Assembly: GCA_028095005.1 (NCBI GenBank)
Contig: CM051461.1
Span: 170,879,144-170,943,143 of the forward strand
Origin: Rhynchospora pubera
Lineage: Eukaryota; Streptophyta; Magnoliopsida; Poales; Cyperaceae
Length of the DNA: 64,000 nucleotides
Direction: 5' to 3'
In this document: in pieces, positions 12,553-23,832 of the stretch
How the letters are laid out: the number at the start of each line of letters is the position of its first letter
Position numbering within the stretch: the first letter of the stretch is position 1
Notes under the pieces: generated by a model
Seen by the model: only the letters and a program-made list of their open reading frames with translations
What the model was told of the DNA's origin: nothing
The model's database searches: none
Position numbers and translations under genes: made by a program

Positions 12553-13375
12553 GGGGGCTAGTTACGGTCTCTATGGCAGATGCGTACTGTGGCATCACCA
12601 ATGGTGTTCTTTCCTGCAGGGTTTTCATGCGACCTGTTAAAGAAAGAACCAGCTTTCAAGATCAAGCAAGCAATAAGAGGAACAGCTGGCGAGACACTGT
12701 GCCCTTTCTTGTGCCACTTCAAAGACAAGACAGACTCCATTCAGCCCTGTCTCTGAGATATTTCAACCCTAAGGTACCGGATGTATAGTAATTGGTACCG
12801 GTTAACTCTGGAATTCCTTTGCTACAGATGTATTATTTTGTACATCTAAAGTTGGTTTTTCTCTTGAGTTATCTGTATACTGTTTTGTTTCGTGACGTAT
12901 GCAATTTGTAAATTGTCAATTATTAAACGCGATTAAAGTTTTGTTCCTGTAAGGAGTTTTGCCTACCAACTCGTGCATTCCTTATCCATTTTTCTCTGGC
13001 TCACTAATGAAGCCTGTATATGAAAATGCATTCATCATAACTGTATAAAAATAAGAAGTTCCAATATTCGTTCCCATAGATGCTAAGCCAGCAAGCATTT
13101 TATTTCCTTTCTAATCATCCACACATTCATTGTAGCATATATTTCATATATTTATCTTTTTATTCTTATATTAAAACTAAGGCATAACTACGATGTAGCC
13201 ATTGTATTCTGCTTTATCAACCTGGATCTCTATATTGGTTACGTCTCAACTCTCAAGAGAAGAAAATTATATTTGTTCCATTTAAAAGTTTAAAACTGTT
13301 ATTTTGTTTTGGGTCTAAAACACTGTTAAGGGAAGCTTATTGCGACATTATAAGCCCGGCCCAATGGGTATGTAC
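12553..13375. other. Downstream flank of the helicase copy
   Basis: Helicase-derived 3' sequence up to roughly 12.95 kb, followed by AT-rich unique sequence. A short frame after the stop shows no recognisable domain. Nothing else is supported. Confidence 0.4.
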
Positions 13376-13670
13376 GACCTTTATCCGAAAAATTTAAAAA
13401 TAATATTAAATTAATATAATATAATAAAAATAATATCAATATAATAATATTTTTTAAAATAGTATCACAAGATCGGAATCTGGAATTCCGACCGCAATTA
13501 CGGAATCCGGATTCCGATATTAGCTAAGATCGGAATCCCGGATTCCTATCTTAGCTAAGATTAGAATCCGGGTTTCCGATTTTAGCTAACTACTCGTTTA
13601 AATATTATTTCTAATATTTAAAATATTTTTAATTAATTTACATTAAAATTATAAATTTTTAAACAACCAT

Positions 13671-13920
13671 TTGATCTGTGTCTCGAGTGTCGTCATCTGT
13701 ATAGCCAATAAAAGACTCGGGAGTTTGTTGTACGAATCTTCCCACGATCTGAAAAGATGTTCGATTGCTCTCTCTCTCGCCCATGCCAAATCTTGTTATA
13801 AGTGGGCACCACATTCGGGTATTCTTTCTCCAATAGAGATTTCACGCCCGGTAAGTAAATACCGACATCTCTCTTTACTGCATTTCTGATACAGTTGTCA
13901 ATAACTTCAGCCGTTAGATT
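13671..13920 (-). pseudogene. MULE transposase fragment
   Basis: The reverse strand from 13920 to 13671 is open for about 83 codons. It reads with the pattern typical of MuDR-type transposase middle regions: a KIWHGRERAIEHLF segment followed by SWEDSYNKLPSLLLAIQ, which matches the K-x-W-R-A-R-E-x-A-I ... SWEESYxxLPxxLxAxQ pattern of plant MULEs. It has no start codon and is cut at its upstream side by the solo LTR target site. It is a remnant of the enclosing MULE, not a working gene. Confidence 0.7.
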
Positions 13921-15669
13921 TGTTGGAGTTATGTCCTAGAAGCCAATCAGATGGTGGCTATTATATTAGTTTATGTTATTGATGATACTTGATCATTTGT
14001 TCCTAGAGATTATTATTGACAGATCATTCAGGTTGAGGATCTGAATTGTAGATCTCTGTGGATCATTCGTTAGAATGACAATAATATCTCTAAAGAGTCC
14101 ATAGTCTTGATAATTAACAGGGAACATTAATTATCATATAAGACTGGTATGCAAGTTAAGTGATGATTATGTTCTAGAAATCATAGGTAAGGAGTTACCG
14201 ACTTAATTGTATATGTGTATGTTACTGGAACATAGTATAGGACATGACCCAATGAAATAAATAGATGGATTGTGTTATGTGTCATTATTTATTTCATACG
14301 TGTTTGATTTCGAGTTTGAGATGGTTCAGTTTCTCCACATGAGGATAGGTTCTATAAATATCGTCTAACGCTGATTCCTGATAAGGGCTGCTATACGGAC
14401 TTTATTTATGTTCTCTTGAATTGTGCGGGGAGAAACTGTTCATCAAGACAACGGTATGTCCATCATTAGTTCACCTATTGAGTGATGATATCTACTGGGC
14501 CCCTTGTTGGAGTTGGATCGTATGCGCGCAACTAGGCGATCAACTCTAGATCAAGAAACGTATAATCTGCAAGAATGACACATTCCTATCTTGGATTATA
14601 CAAGGATATCATGTGACATAGGAATCAAAACAATAAGATATTTTTCTTATGCAGGATTGAAGTACTGTATTAGTACAATATTTATTTATGCGAATTGGGA
14701 ATCATAACGTGTTGCTAGATACCGCTTATGATTAATGGAAATAAATGGTGATTTATTTTCATGGCCAACGTAGCATAAATCCTCAAAGGGTCACATAAAT
14801 AGAACTTTAACCAAACGTGTATTATTTATTTATTCGCAGCAGCGAGTACTGCGAAAATATGATAAGTTGATTAATTAATTATATACCGTTACGAACCGTT
14901 ATAATTAATTAACTCAAGAGAATCGTATAGAAATAATATAATGCATATGCTAATTCTAAATTAATTATTAATATGTTAATAATTAAATTCGTTCAACGCA
15001 ATTTTATTTTACTGAGCTAATCGGTCTTTTGTTTAATCAGTTAATTAAAAGTCCGATTTGAGATGGATTAATAGAGTAAATTAATAGGCCATTATATCAT
15101 GTGGATTAGCCCACATAAATTCTGAAAAATTCGGATTTTGAGGGGTATTTTTGTCCAGACAAAAATTGGAAGAGAGAAAAGGCTGTATATATAGCAGTAT
15201 TGTTTATGGAAAGATGGCTTGACCTAATTCTCTCTTTCCTCTCTCTCTCCATGGCCGACGGTTCTCACAAGAACAGAATTTGTTCTTCTCTTGTGTGCAC
15301 GCCTCCATCTCTCTCCCTAGCTCATGCGTTGAGCGTTCCTTCTTCCAGTTAAACTGTTAAACGTGCGAAGAAACGAAAAAGGGAATTAGCTATCGTCTCG
15401 GACAAGCTAGCACTTGTCTTGAGACTTTGGTTAATCTTCTAGGTGGACTCGAGGCAACCAGAGGCAGTCGCGAGGGTGACGAGCACACCACCGACTCCAA
15501 GAGATTGGATTCGAGCCTTCCGAATACGATTTCGGAAGAGGTAACCTCCTACCGCTTCTCCTTTTAACGTGTTAACTACTTGAATGACTAGATCCGTTAA
15601 TCGTGCGTATTAATTCCTTATTAAATGTTAATAAAAATTAAAATTGCACGTGGACTTTAGTTCCTAACA
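13921..15669. mobile_element. Solo LTR, 1,749 bp
   Basis: Starts TGTTGGAGTTATGTCCTAG and ends AGTTCCTAACA (TG...CA), flanked by a perfect 5-bp TSD AGATT (13916-13920 and 15670-15674). No internal region or second LTR follows, so it is a solo LTR left by LTR-LTR recombination. TGTATATATAGC at about 15184-15195 is a plausible TATA box, followed by a CT-rich leader. The TGTTGGA...TCCTAACA ends are commonly seen in plant Copia elements, but no coding sequence is present to prove the superfamily. Confidence 0.85.
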
Positions 15670-16322
15670 AGATTATCATGCGTGAAGTCTCCTGCCCTTC
15701 TCACGCATGTAGGGGTGTACAAAAAAACCGTGAATCCGTTCAACCCACCCGACCCGAACCGTTTTTTACCGGGTTAGCATGATGTTGGGTTAGGTACGGG
15801 TTCTAAGTTTGACAAACCCGATACTTCGGGTTAGGTTATGGATTTTTACTAGTAAACCCGTGTATAGTTCAACCCACCCGTTTATCATTATTTATTCCTC
15901 TTTGTCTCACTTTTTCTCATGTCCTTACTCAAATATCTCTTATTTCATGAAGTTTCGATGTCCTCCATAGGCATGCACGTCCTCTATTCCTCTCACAATG
16001 ACTCGAAAGTTGAAAGATGATTCAAATGCGTCTCTAATTTGCCTCGAACTAAATTGTAATAGCCACAAAATGATTTTTATATGTATTAAATAAATTAATT
16101 AAATTTATATTTAATTAAATAATTTAATTAAATATTATTTTTAAATATTATTTTTAATATTTAAAGCTTTAAATATTAGAAATAATATTTAAATGAGTAG
16201 TTAGCTAAGATAGGAATCCGGGATTCCGATCAAGTGATACTATTTAAAAAATATTATTATATTGATATTATTTTTAATATATTATATTAATTTAATATTA
16301 TTTTTAAATTTTTCGGCTTTAT

Positions 16323-16912
16323 TCTAAGCACATTGAAAATTTAAAAACTAGCAGACCTCCATGTCAGAAAATAGCATTGGCATATAGGGCCTAAAAATTA
16401 GCTTTCCACTGACGCAGGTAGTATCTCATACACAAAAGTACACACCAAAATCGGGTCCAGGACGGCAGGACCTAATCACAGATCATATTCATTATTTTAA
16501 AAGAGTGCATTGCCTTTTTTGCATTTATGCAATCACAATGATAATTTGTATATGTGATCCACTATTATTAAATGTTTTTGGCAATTACTATTATCCTTAA
16601 TTAATTTGGATTAATTACTAATAATAAAAGTTTCGGTATTTTGTAGTTTCGACTAGTCTGACGAAACAAATCTGCGTTTTCCTACGAAAAACCAACACAG
16701 AACCCAAAATTTTTATCTGGCATTTTGGTTTGTCGGATTGTGCGGATGTGAAGCACGCGACATGTTCCACGTGATCTTTAGTCGTAGTTCCCGTCGAATC
16801 CTTGACCAGCGGCAGATTGGCACTGTCTGTCGAATCGCTGGGTCAGTGATCTTACAGCAATTGGAAGTTGGAACCTTGGCGCAAGTGCTAGCTCAAAAAT
16901 AAAAAATATATA
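16323..16912. other. Unassigned stretch before the Helitron-like end
   Basis: Mixed-composition sequence with a moderately GC-rich part at 16730-16880. I see no open frame with domain similarity, RNA gene or repeat. Confidence 0.4.
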
Positions 16913-17140
16913 TCTCCACTACTTATAAAGCATCAGTAGAACAGGCATAAACTTCGAGATAAAAGGAAATTACACCCCTCTAATATCAAATATGGATCAT
17001 TGATTTTATTAATCTACTATGATCTACGGTTTAGATTCAAATATCATACTAAAAGGTCGACCTTTTAACAGGAACTGTCTAGGCGGTGCGTTGGTAAAGC
17101 GCGTTGGTTCGTTCGCTGGCACGCGATGGTTCGATTCCTT
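16913..17140 (+). mobile_element. Helitron-like 5' terminal segment, copy 1
   Basis: Begins TCTCCACTACTTATAAAG directly after an A, matching the TC-start, A/T-target rule of Helitrons. About 227 bp are repeated at roughly 90% identity at 49284-49511 in the same orientation. Near its inner end are GTTGGTAAAGC and GGTTCGATTCC; the latter fits a tRNA B box exactly. What follows is pyrimidine-rich and then gene-fragment sequence (MBF1, enolase). No matching 3' end is identified with certainty. Confidence 0.6.
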
Positions 17141-17639
17141 TCTTCTGCGTTTTTTTTTGTTTTTTTTCTTTGTCCTGCGTGACCCTCCTCTTCCCCTCTT
17201 TTCAAGGTAACCATTCTCATCCGAAATCTTAACAAATCATGCGTTCCAGAGCAAATGTCTTTTCGCTCCTTTCCCGGTTTCCCCTTTCATTGATTTTTCG
17301 CTTCTTTCCCTTTTCAATTTTTGCGCCTGCACCACTTAACAGAAATGGTAAGAATATCTCAGCTGAAAAGGGAATAAATGAACCTAGGGTTTCATTGTTC
17401 TCCTATGTTGCGCTGCCTTCTCCAAGACGCCGCCCGAAGATTCTAGGTTATACTGCATCTCATTTGAAATTTCACAAAATTTTTTCAGTTTTTCTTTGGC
17501 TGCTCAAACAAATTCTCTTCGTCTCATCCTAAACCCTAATTCTCTACACCTCTCTTTTCTTTGATCGATCTTTATCTCGATCTCTCTCTCTTTAGCTATC
17601 TCTCAATCCGGTCCTATAAAAAGAGATTGAACGTTCTCA
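17141..17639 (+). other. Pyrimidine-rich leader-like sequence before the MBF1 fragment
   Basis: T- and C-rich sequence, probably carrying captured 5' flank and leader of MBF1 (AAACCCTAAT and CT-rich blocks at 17520-17600, and a TATAAAA-like motif near 17616). Open frames here lack domain similarity. Confidence 0.35.
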
Positions 17640-17775
17640 GGAGTGGGACCCATCATGCAGTACTGGGAGCCAGTGGTGATCAGGAAGAAAGCGCCCAACG
17701 CTGACGCCAGAAAGGACGGGAAAGTTGTCAATGCCGCTCGCCGCGCCGGCGCTGAGATCGAAGCCCTTAAGAAAT
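17640..17775 (+). pseudogene. MBF1 (multiprotein bridging factor 1) first-exon fragment
   Basis: Encodes GVGPIMQYWEPVVIRKKAP followed by a Lys/Arg/Ala-rich stretch ending in EALKK, the N-terminal MBF1 domain of the plant coactivator that bridges TBP and bZIP factors. The exon ends at a good donor (17775|GTATTG), where plant MBF1 genes continue into N-A-G-T-N-K-A. The ATG expected just before S-G-V-G is replaced by TTC. The next in-frame Met (17655) would drop the first residues. No later MBF1 exon, including the helix-turn-helix domain, is present downstream. It is therefore a captured or truncated fragment. It is on the same strand as the enolase and syntaxin fragments. Confidence 0.85.
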
Positions 17776-18125
17776 GTATTGATCCCTTTCCTTTTCTGAA
17801 TTTACCTTTCGCTTCGATTAATTATTGTTTTGTGCCTGAAAAATATTCGAATTATCTCGTGTGTTCATCGAAATTGAGAAGAAATCGATATCTTCATAGA
17901 AACCTCCGCGAATAACCTTATAGGGTCTTGTGACAGATTTCTCAATTGTTTTTGCGGATTATTGATTATTATTTATTTGTTTGACTGTGTACAAGTTGTC
18001 TAGGTGCAACATAAACAAGTATATACTGACCTTATCCCTTCTGCATACCAAGAAGTGCATTAATTGGTACCTGTTCTGGTGCTAGAACTGGGTCATGAAC
18101 CTATGTTATTTGATTTTCTTATCTT

Positions 18126-18397
18126 AAGCTTCATGCATATGTTGTTCTTGTTGTGTTTCTTGCCATTTGCATGCCTGGAGCTTGCATAAAGAAAATTCCT
18201 CTTTATGAGGTTCGTACTTCTGACACTTCAAATTTTCTTTAGCAAACTAATATTGATAATGTTGCAATGGTAAATTTTATTTTTTGTGTGTACAGTGCAT
18301 TCGCTATATTGATGGCAACAAGAATTTGGTGTTACCTATACCTGTTTTTAATGTGATAAACAGATGATCGCATGCTAGAGACAAGCTTGCTATGCAA
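18126..18397 (+). pseudogene. Enolase fragment (two partial exons)
   Basis: Exon-like piece 18126-18209 ends in ACIKKIPLYE before a GT. After an 86-bp intron-like gap ending in ACAG, 18296-18397 encodes GNKNLVLPIPVFNVIN, then R-stop, then SHARDKLAMQ. This matches the enolase segment KKIPLYQHIANLAGNK...[24 protein letters not shown], at the usual plant exon junction. The Gly-Gly before Ser-His, part of the conserved substrate-loop region of this glycolytic enzyme, has become Arg-stop (TGA at about 18364). It is a decayed fragment with no other enolase exons. It ends about 70 bp before the retrotransposon insertion. Confidence 0.82.
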
Positions 18398-18463
18398 ATA
18401 CTAAGTTGTTATACCATTACTCAAGAAATATTGGTACTTAATTTTTTTTTCCTTTCAAGAAGA

Positions 18464-18468
18464 CTTAT
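18464..18468. repeat. Left target-site duplication CTTAT
   Basis: CTTAT directly before the TG of the left LTR, matched exactly at 46587-46591 after the CA of the right LTR. Confidence 0.95.
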
Positions 18469-21400
18469 TGTTGCGGCTTTTTCGTCATTATTCCCCTCGA
18501 AAGAATTCCTCAAAGAACAATGGGAACATAGCCTTAGATTCACCTCCCTTAAGGTTTCGATCTCTATAGCGGGTATCTCTCAACACAAGAGAACCCTATA
18601 AAGAGTCGCTACTTAAAGAAGTTTCTTAATTTTGCGGGTCCTTTCTTTCCAATAGGCGCAAGCCCCTATTGTTAATTACCTTGTAGTTGCCTACGAGAAC
18701 CTCTGATTAAGGAACGTAAAGGGTATTGATGTAATAGGCTAAGAAAATGGATTTATGGAGTGTTATTATTTGTCCTAAGGAAACCTTAATTGATGGTACC
18801 AAACCTAGTTGACGGGACCCAATTAAGGATCGCTAAACTATTACTAAAAGACTTTGAACTTAGACTTGGACTTATACTAAAAGAAGCGCATGAATTTTGG
18901 TTTAGAAGAGGTTTTCGTTGAGAGGCATGAAATCTTCACTTGGAGTCGCTTTTGGAGTCGTTTTTAAGGAGTTTTACAACCTTCGGGGCATTTGGCGCCA
19001 CTTGTGAAAGTTGGTTCTTTTACAACCCTCGGGACATTTGGCGTCACTTGTGAGAGTTGGCTCTCGGGCCATTTTGCGGCACTTGTGAGAACAAAGGGAA
19101 ATTTTACAACCTTCGGGGCATTTGGCGCCACTTGTGAAAGTTGGTTCTTTTACAACCCTCGGGACATTTGGCGTCACTTGTGAGAGTTGGTTCTCGGGCC
19201 ATTTGGCGGCACTTGTGAGAACAAAAGGAAATTTTACAACCTTCGGGGCATTTGGCGCCTTTGAGCGAAAGTTGGTTCTTTTACAACCCTCGGGACATTT
19301 GGCGTCGCTTGTGAGAGTTGGTTCTCGGGCCATTTGACGGCACTTGTGAGAACAAATTATAATTCTTTAGACGAGGGGGCCCGTAAGAATTTAATTTCTA
19401 AGTCATATAAGGTTGATCTCAACCCTAAGGAGGGACTTTTCCTCGAACGGAGAGGTTTTGGTTCTTGACTTTGGGTTTCGTGTTTTGGACTTTTAGTTTT
19501 CTGAGGTTTCACTTTGGATATTGATGATTTTTATTCACTTTGACCTTTTTGCACTTTTTTTAGAAACTCCTTTTTAGATTTTTAGACTAATTTGGAAAGT
19601 ATTTTAATGTTTTGAAAATATCTTTCTTGAAGTTACTGAGATATTGAAAGTACTTAGCTCTTAATTTTATAAATTTCATTTAAAAGATACAATTGATTTA
19701 TTTTGACTCTTATAATTTGTGAACATAGTATTCTTATTTAAAAAAATACTTGATTTCGAAGATATTATATTTAGAATTTGTATTTCAAAAGTACTTAGTT
19801 TGATTTTAGAATTTTATTAGTTTTATGATATTTATAAATTTCATTTTTAAAGTGAAAATACTTCAAAAATGCAAAAAGGCCGCTACTTTGACATAATTTC
19901 ATATCAAAGTATCAGTGAAACAAGTTTATTTTGATTTTTAGAATTTTATGGATATTTTATTTGTATTTTTCTGAGTTCCCTACTATTTTTAAAGTGCTTT
20001 TTAATATTCCTGCTGACGTGGCACTCCTTGACTGGTCCACCTCAGCCAGTCATCACAGGGGGTCCTATTAGGGGGTCATCAATCCAATCATGATATAACC
20101 TCAGTGTAGCAAATCACTGACAACTTCAAGACTCGTTACACCATTTTTTGTCACAACAGATCGAAGATATCATGAGCGCTGAGACTTTTGAAGAAGACGG
20201 GTTCGATTTCTTCGTTATCGGGTTCGTCAGACGAAGGGTTCAGATCCGCTAATGATCCAAGCCATTGCAACCAGTGAAAGGGGGTTCGATAGCATCGTGG
20301 AAGTGAGAGTAACACAGTGGCGGCCTCCGTTTTTGTCGCGTCGTTGCCATTTGGGGGGAGTACCACTAGCTGGTATGGCGTCCTTGGATTAGTGTTGATC
20401 GGTATTGAGCAAAATTTATCGGTACCAGAGAGGGACTTGTCAACATCAAAGGGATACTGAGAGGGTACCAATGAGTTCAATTTGACGTACACGTAATCTG
20501 ATGAAGCCAATTAAGTGATGAATAAACATAAAGCTGGATTTTCTTTATTGCGTTTTGTATCTTCATCAGGCTAGAGTATTAAAGTAAAATTAGTTCACCA
20601 AAAGTCACACTTACTTTATAACTTAATTGTCAAACACCTAGGTTATACTTATATGAATGCACTATACTCTAGGTATGAGTTCTGATGGTCATGACGACTC
20701 TATCATGGAGCTGTGTTCTTACACTTGCTTCTGACAAAGCTTGATTTCCACTTTACCATTTAGTCCTTTAACTTATACTATTCATCATCAAGTACAAGTT
20801 CACTTTACATATTCTATTTAAGGTCAGTTCAATTAGCAAACAAAGGTAAACATCATCACACTTTTACGCAAAGCACCCTAGTGTTTCCAAGAATTGGTCA
20901 ATTATATCTTCTACTTAGTAAATACTCCATCCAGAAGAAAAAGGGAAACTGTTCCTAGCTGCACTTTTACTATGAATCGCCATTCAGGGATACTAACACT
21001 TATTATTTTTCTTTATAACAGTCCCTAAGAACATGACAATTATAGTTTCACAGATTATTCTTTGAGTTAATCAGCAAAGAAATGGTAGACCAAGATATGC
21101 TCAGTTTGGGACAAAATATATACATATAGGAAATAAACAACATTCTCCTTAATCCCCTTCATTTCTTTTACTTTCACTGATCAAGATTGTCTTTTGGTTA
21201 GCGATGGCAACACTGACCTTACTGTTTTCATCCAAGATTTCTCTTGACTGAAAACAGTAAAGTTGGCTTCACCATCCCTAATCAAAATTCATTTTAATTA
21301 ATGACAACTATACTAATTTCACCATCTCAAATTAAGATTTCTCCTATTAAGAGATGGCAAAAGCAGTTCATCATCATTAATCAAAATGGATCCCGATCGG

Positions 21401-23176
21401 TGACAGTAGAAGTGCTGGGCAACGGGACTGAGTCCCCCCACCGAGCAACGAAGAGGATTAAGAAGAAGGCTGAGCCTTCCCCCGAATCAAGAGGCTAAAC
21501 AGTGGGCTGTGCCCTCCGCCGAACCATAGAGATGCAATTGTAGAAAAGGGGAAACAAGAGGATCCATGGGATTTTACAAGAAATTAGAATAATGCAACAA
21601 TTCGACCAAGTCATGGATCAATTTCAAGAATTGAACAGTGTACTAAGCATGCCATCAGATTGATCACATTTACTTCTTAATCCAGGTCAAAGAACGAAAA
21701 ATTACAACTACAAGAACCCTAAACAACAAGAATTGAATCACACGCCAAAGAGTCAGAAATCAAGGATCAAGAACTAAGCAGAATGCTGTGCTCCCTGCCG
21801 AATTCTTTCACCTCTCTTTCTAACTCGAGCTCCAGGAAGAAGAGGAAACGATTAATTTTGAAATAACTTTTAAAAAGCCACTGAATTTTTGCAAGAAAAT
21901 CCAGAAGATATAGTTTTGGATTCAAGAACTAAACAGGAGGCTGTGCTTCCCGTCGAAATCTCTCACCTTTTTCTCTAACTCAGTTTAAAGAATCAAAAGA
22001 AAAGAACTCCATTTTACTAAGAAATCCGAAACTTCAAAGATCAGATCAAAGAAAGGAAGAGATTCACAACATTTCAAAGAATCAGCTTCATTATCAAAAT
22101 CAACTCAAGAATACAAGATCGTCTTACAAACTTCTTCAATTCTTACCTATTTCTTGCGAATCCCCTTAGCTTTCTCAGTCTAATCTTGCTCTAGTCTTGC
22201 TCTAAACCTAATGCTTGTTAAGTGTTTGTGAGAATGCCCCCTACAACAGTCTATGCGTATGTGTCTAATCCTAAATTTGGGGATCTGATTTCTGGATCTG
22301 AACCTCCTCTCTCTTTTCTCCCTTCTTGCCTATATTTATAGGCAGCGCCTCTAGCCTTCACCTCCGTCTAGGTTCGATGCATCTTCCAGAAGCCCGGCGG
22401 TTTTCGCCTCAACAAACTCTCCCCAAAACTGCCTTTCTGTTGGGGAAGAATTCCTCCTTAGCTTCTTCTTGTTTTCGCTACTCTTGGTGCACCGTGTACC
22501 GTGTTTCTGCTTGTGGGACCCTTTAGCTTTCTTTCCTTTATACCCTGTATGCGCCATGCGTATTTGTCTGTTTCCTTCGGGGAGCGATTTCAACTGAGAC
22601 GCTTCCGCGACACACTCTTCTTTTCCTTCTTCTTGGGTGCATCCGGCTTTTGTGAGCCATGTGCAGCTCCTGCCATCATCACACGCGGTGTATAAAGGAC
22701 TTGGTGTATCCATTTTTCTGTTATGCACGGGGGAAATTCTTCAAACTCCTCCATAATCCATTCTTTCCTCCATTTATTCTTTTATCGTATGCCTCCATTT
22801 CACCATTTTATCCAATTTTAGGATTTTGGCTGAATCAAAATAAATTCTTTGACAGCCTTTGGGTTTGATTTTTCGCATGAGATTTGATATGGAGACTCAC
22901 AAAATTATGTAGAATTTTATGATGCCAAGAATTTCCTGAAAAGGCCTTCTGAAATATTTTATCCATTTTTTATGAGTTTGGGGGTTTCCTTGCATATTTT
23001 TCAGGGTTATGGGTATTGTTTGGCGTTTATGAAGTTTCCATAATTTTGTACATCCTATGTAGGATTTTTGGTGATTTTTCTGGAATTTTCAGAGCATGAC
23101 TGGCATTTTTAGTCAACTTTTGAAGTTTCTTGCATTTTTCTAGGCCTCTTTGATCACCAAATTTTATGGTTAAACA
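18469..23176 (-). repeat. 3' LTR (left), 4,708 bp
   Basis: On the plus strand it starts TGTTGCGGC and ends GGTTAAACA; the element's own strand starts TGTTTAACC. It is the same as the right LTR apart from three instead of five units of the 130-bp tandem array and at least one substitution. The minus-strand TATA-like TATAAATATA is at 22331-22340. Short frames inside are identical in both LTRs, but none has a recognisable domain. A 119-codon minus-strand frame (20510-20151) opens with TTG, not ATG. Confidence 0.95.
18972..19356. repeat. 130-bp tandem array in the 3' LTR, 3 units
   Basis: Units start at 18972, 19102 and 19232. Each unit is a higher-order repeat of three related blocks built on GGNCATTTGGCGNCACTTGTGA, spaced about 46, 35 and 49 bp. 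The last unit is diverged (GCGCCTTTGAGCG in its first block). The 5' LTR has five units. Confidence 0.95.
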
Positions 23177-23295
23177 AATGTCCCCCACCATATTGTGGCG
23201 TGACAACTCTGAAGGGGAACGGCATGATATGGTGGCCTTGATCCAGCTGTTTTCTTCTTCTTTTTTTTTCTCTTCTTTTCCTTTTTTTTTTATGC
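23177..23295 (-). promoter_or_regulatory. Polypurine tract region before the 3' LTR
   Basis: Read on the element strand, TGGTGGGGGACATT abuts the LTR start. This fits the primer site for plus-strand DNA synthesis in an LTR element. A longer purine run (plus-strand pyrimidines at about 23254-23292) lies some 75 bp farther in and could act as a second tract. Confidence 0.65.
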
Positions 23296-23824
23296 CACAC
23301 ACTAGACCGCATGGCTAAGGCCTCTTCACACTTTTTCCCCTTTCTTTTTGAGGCGCAGCTGTAGTTCTTTCGTCTGGTGGGTATTTTAACACTTGAGGGG
23401 CACTGTTTATACCAGGGTTTATTTCATCTCTGCCACATCAAATCCCCGCTTAATGAAATGAAATTCGTTTCCTTGTGTTCCCGCCCGTTGCTCGCTGTCT
23501 CTCTTCCCTGGGAGCGGCGTATCAACTCCGTTTCCCTGACATGCTTCTGGTCCAGCGGTGTAGAGGTTCGTTCAACTCTTCTCCTGAGAAATCCCTCTTC
23601 CTTTGCCTCGTCTTATCCTTTTATGTGATCCCGGAGCATCGACTCCTTTTCTTTGTTTATTGGGCTCCCTCGCGGTGTATACACCTTCTCACTCACTTGC
23701 CTGGGAACACCGAGGGTTCCCTTTTTGTGGGCCCCGTATGTCAGTGATACACCCTATTTCAATTTCTGTTCTGGGTAACGCGAGAGGTGTGCTTCCATTT
23801 TGTCTCATTCGTGCAGAGTTTGTC

Positions 23825-23832
23825 TATAAATA
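23825..23832 (+). promoter_or_regulatory. Candidate TATA box for antisense transcription
   Basis: GTCTATAAATATCTCTTC on the plus strand followed by a CT-rich start-like region near 23855-23880. It is the only strong TATA motif noticed between the 3' LTR and the first antisense frame. It would give a leader of about 2.2 kb before introns are removed. Confidence 0.45.

Larger units (their letters stand above)
13380..16322 (-). mobile_element. MULE remnant with inverted arms, split by a solo LTR
   Basis: The left arm (about 13380-13625) and right arm (about 16130-16322) are inverted copies. Both have CCGAAAAATTTAAAAATAA near the outer end, then AT-rich sequence, a GTGATACTATTT block, and GATCGGAATCC/GGATTCC-type palindromes followed by TTAGCTAA. 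The body contains a reverse-strand MULE transposase fragment and is interrupted by the solo LTR at 13921-15669. Outer ends are diverged, so exact boundaries and TSD are uncertain. At about 15712-15890 there is a TAGGGGTGTACA start followed by repeated ACCCG/GGGTT motifs, possibly another degraded hAT-like insertion. Confidence 0.6.

Noticed and set aside
13461..13600. Repeated GGAATCC/GGATTCC units suggesting a CRISPR-like array
   Set aside because: Irregular palindromes inside the MULE arm, mirrored at 16200-16240; plant nuclear context and no constant repeat-spacer pattern.
17060..17140. Functional tRNA gene
   Set aside because: The B-box-like motif is perfect, but no complete cloverleaf with a paired acceptor stem could be formed.
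20151..20510. 119-codon minus-strand frame repeated in both LTRs (also 43561-43920)
   Set aside because: Opens with TTG directly after a stop codon, has no ATG and no recognisable domain. Identity in both LTRs follows from LTR duplication and is not evidence of selection.
22351..22728. 125-codon minus-strand frame in the LTR
   Set aside because: Starts with GTG, lies mostly upstream of the LTR TATA box, and its Lys-rich composition comes from CT-rich plus-strand DNA.
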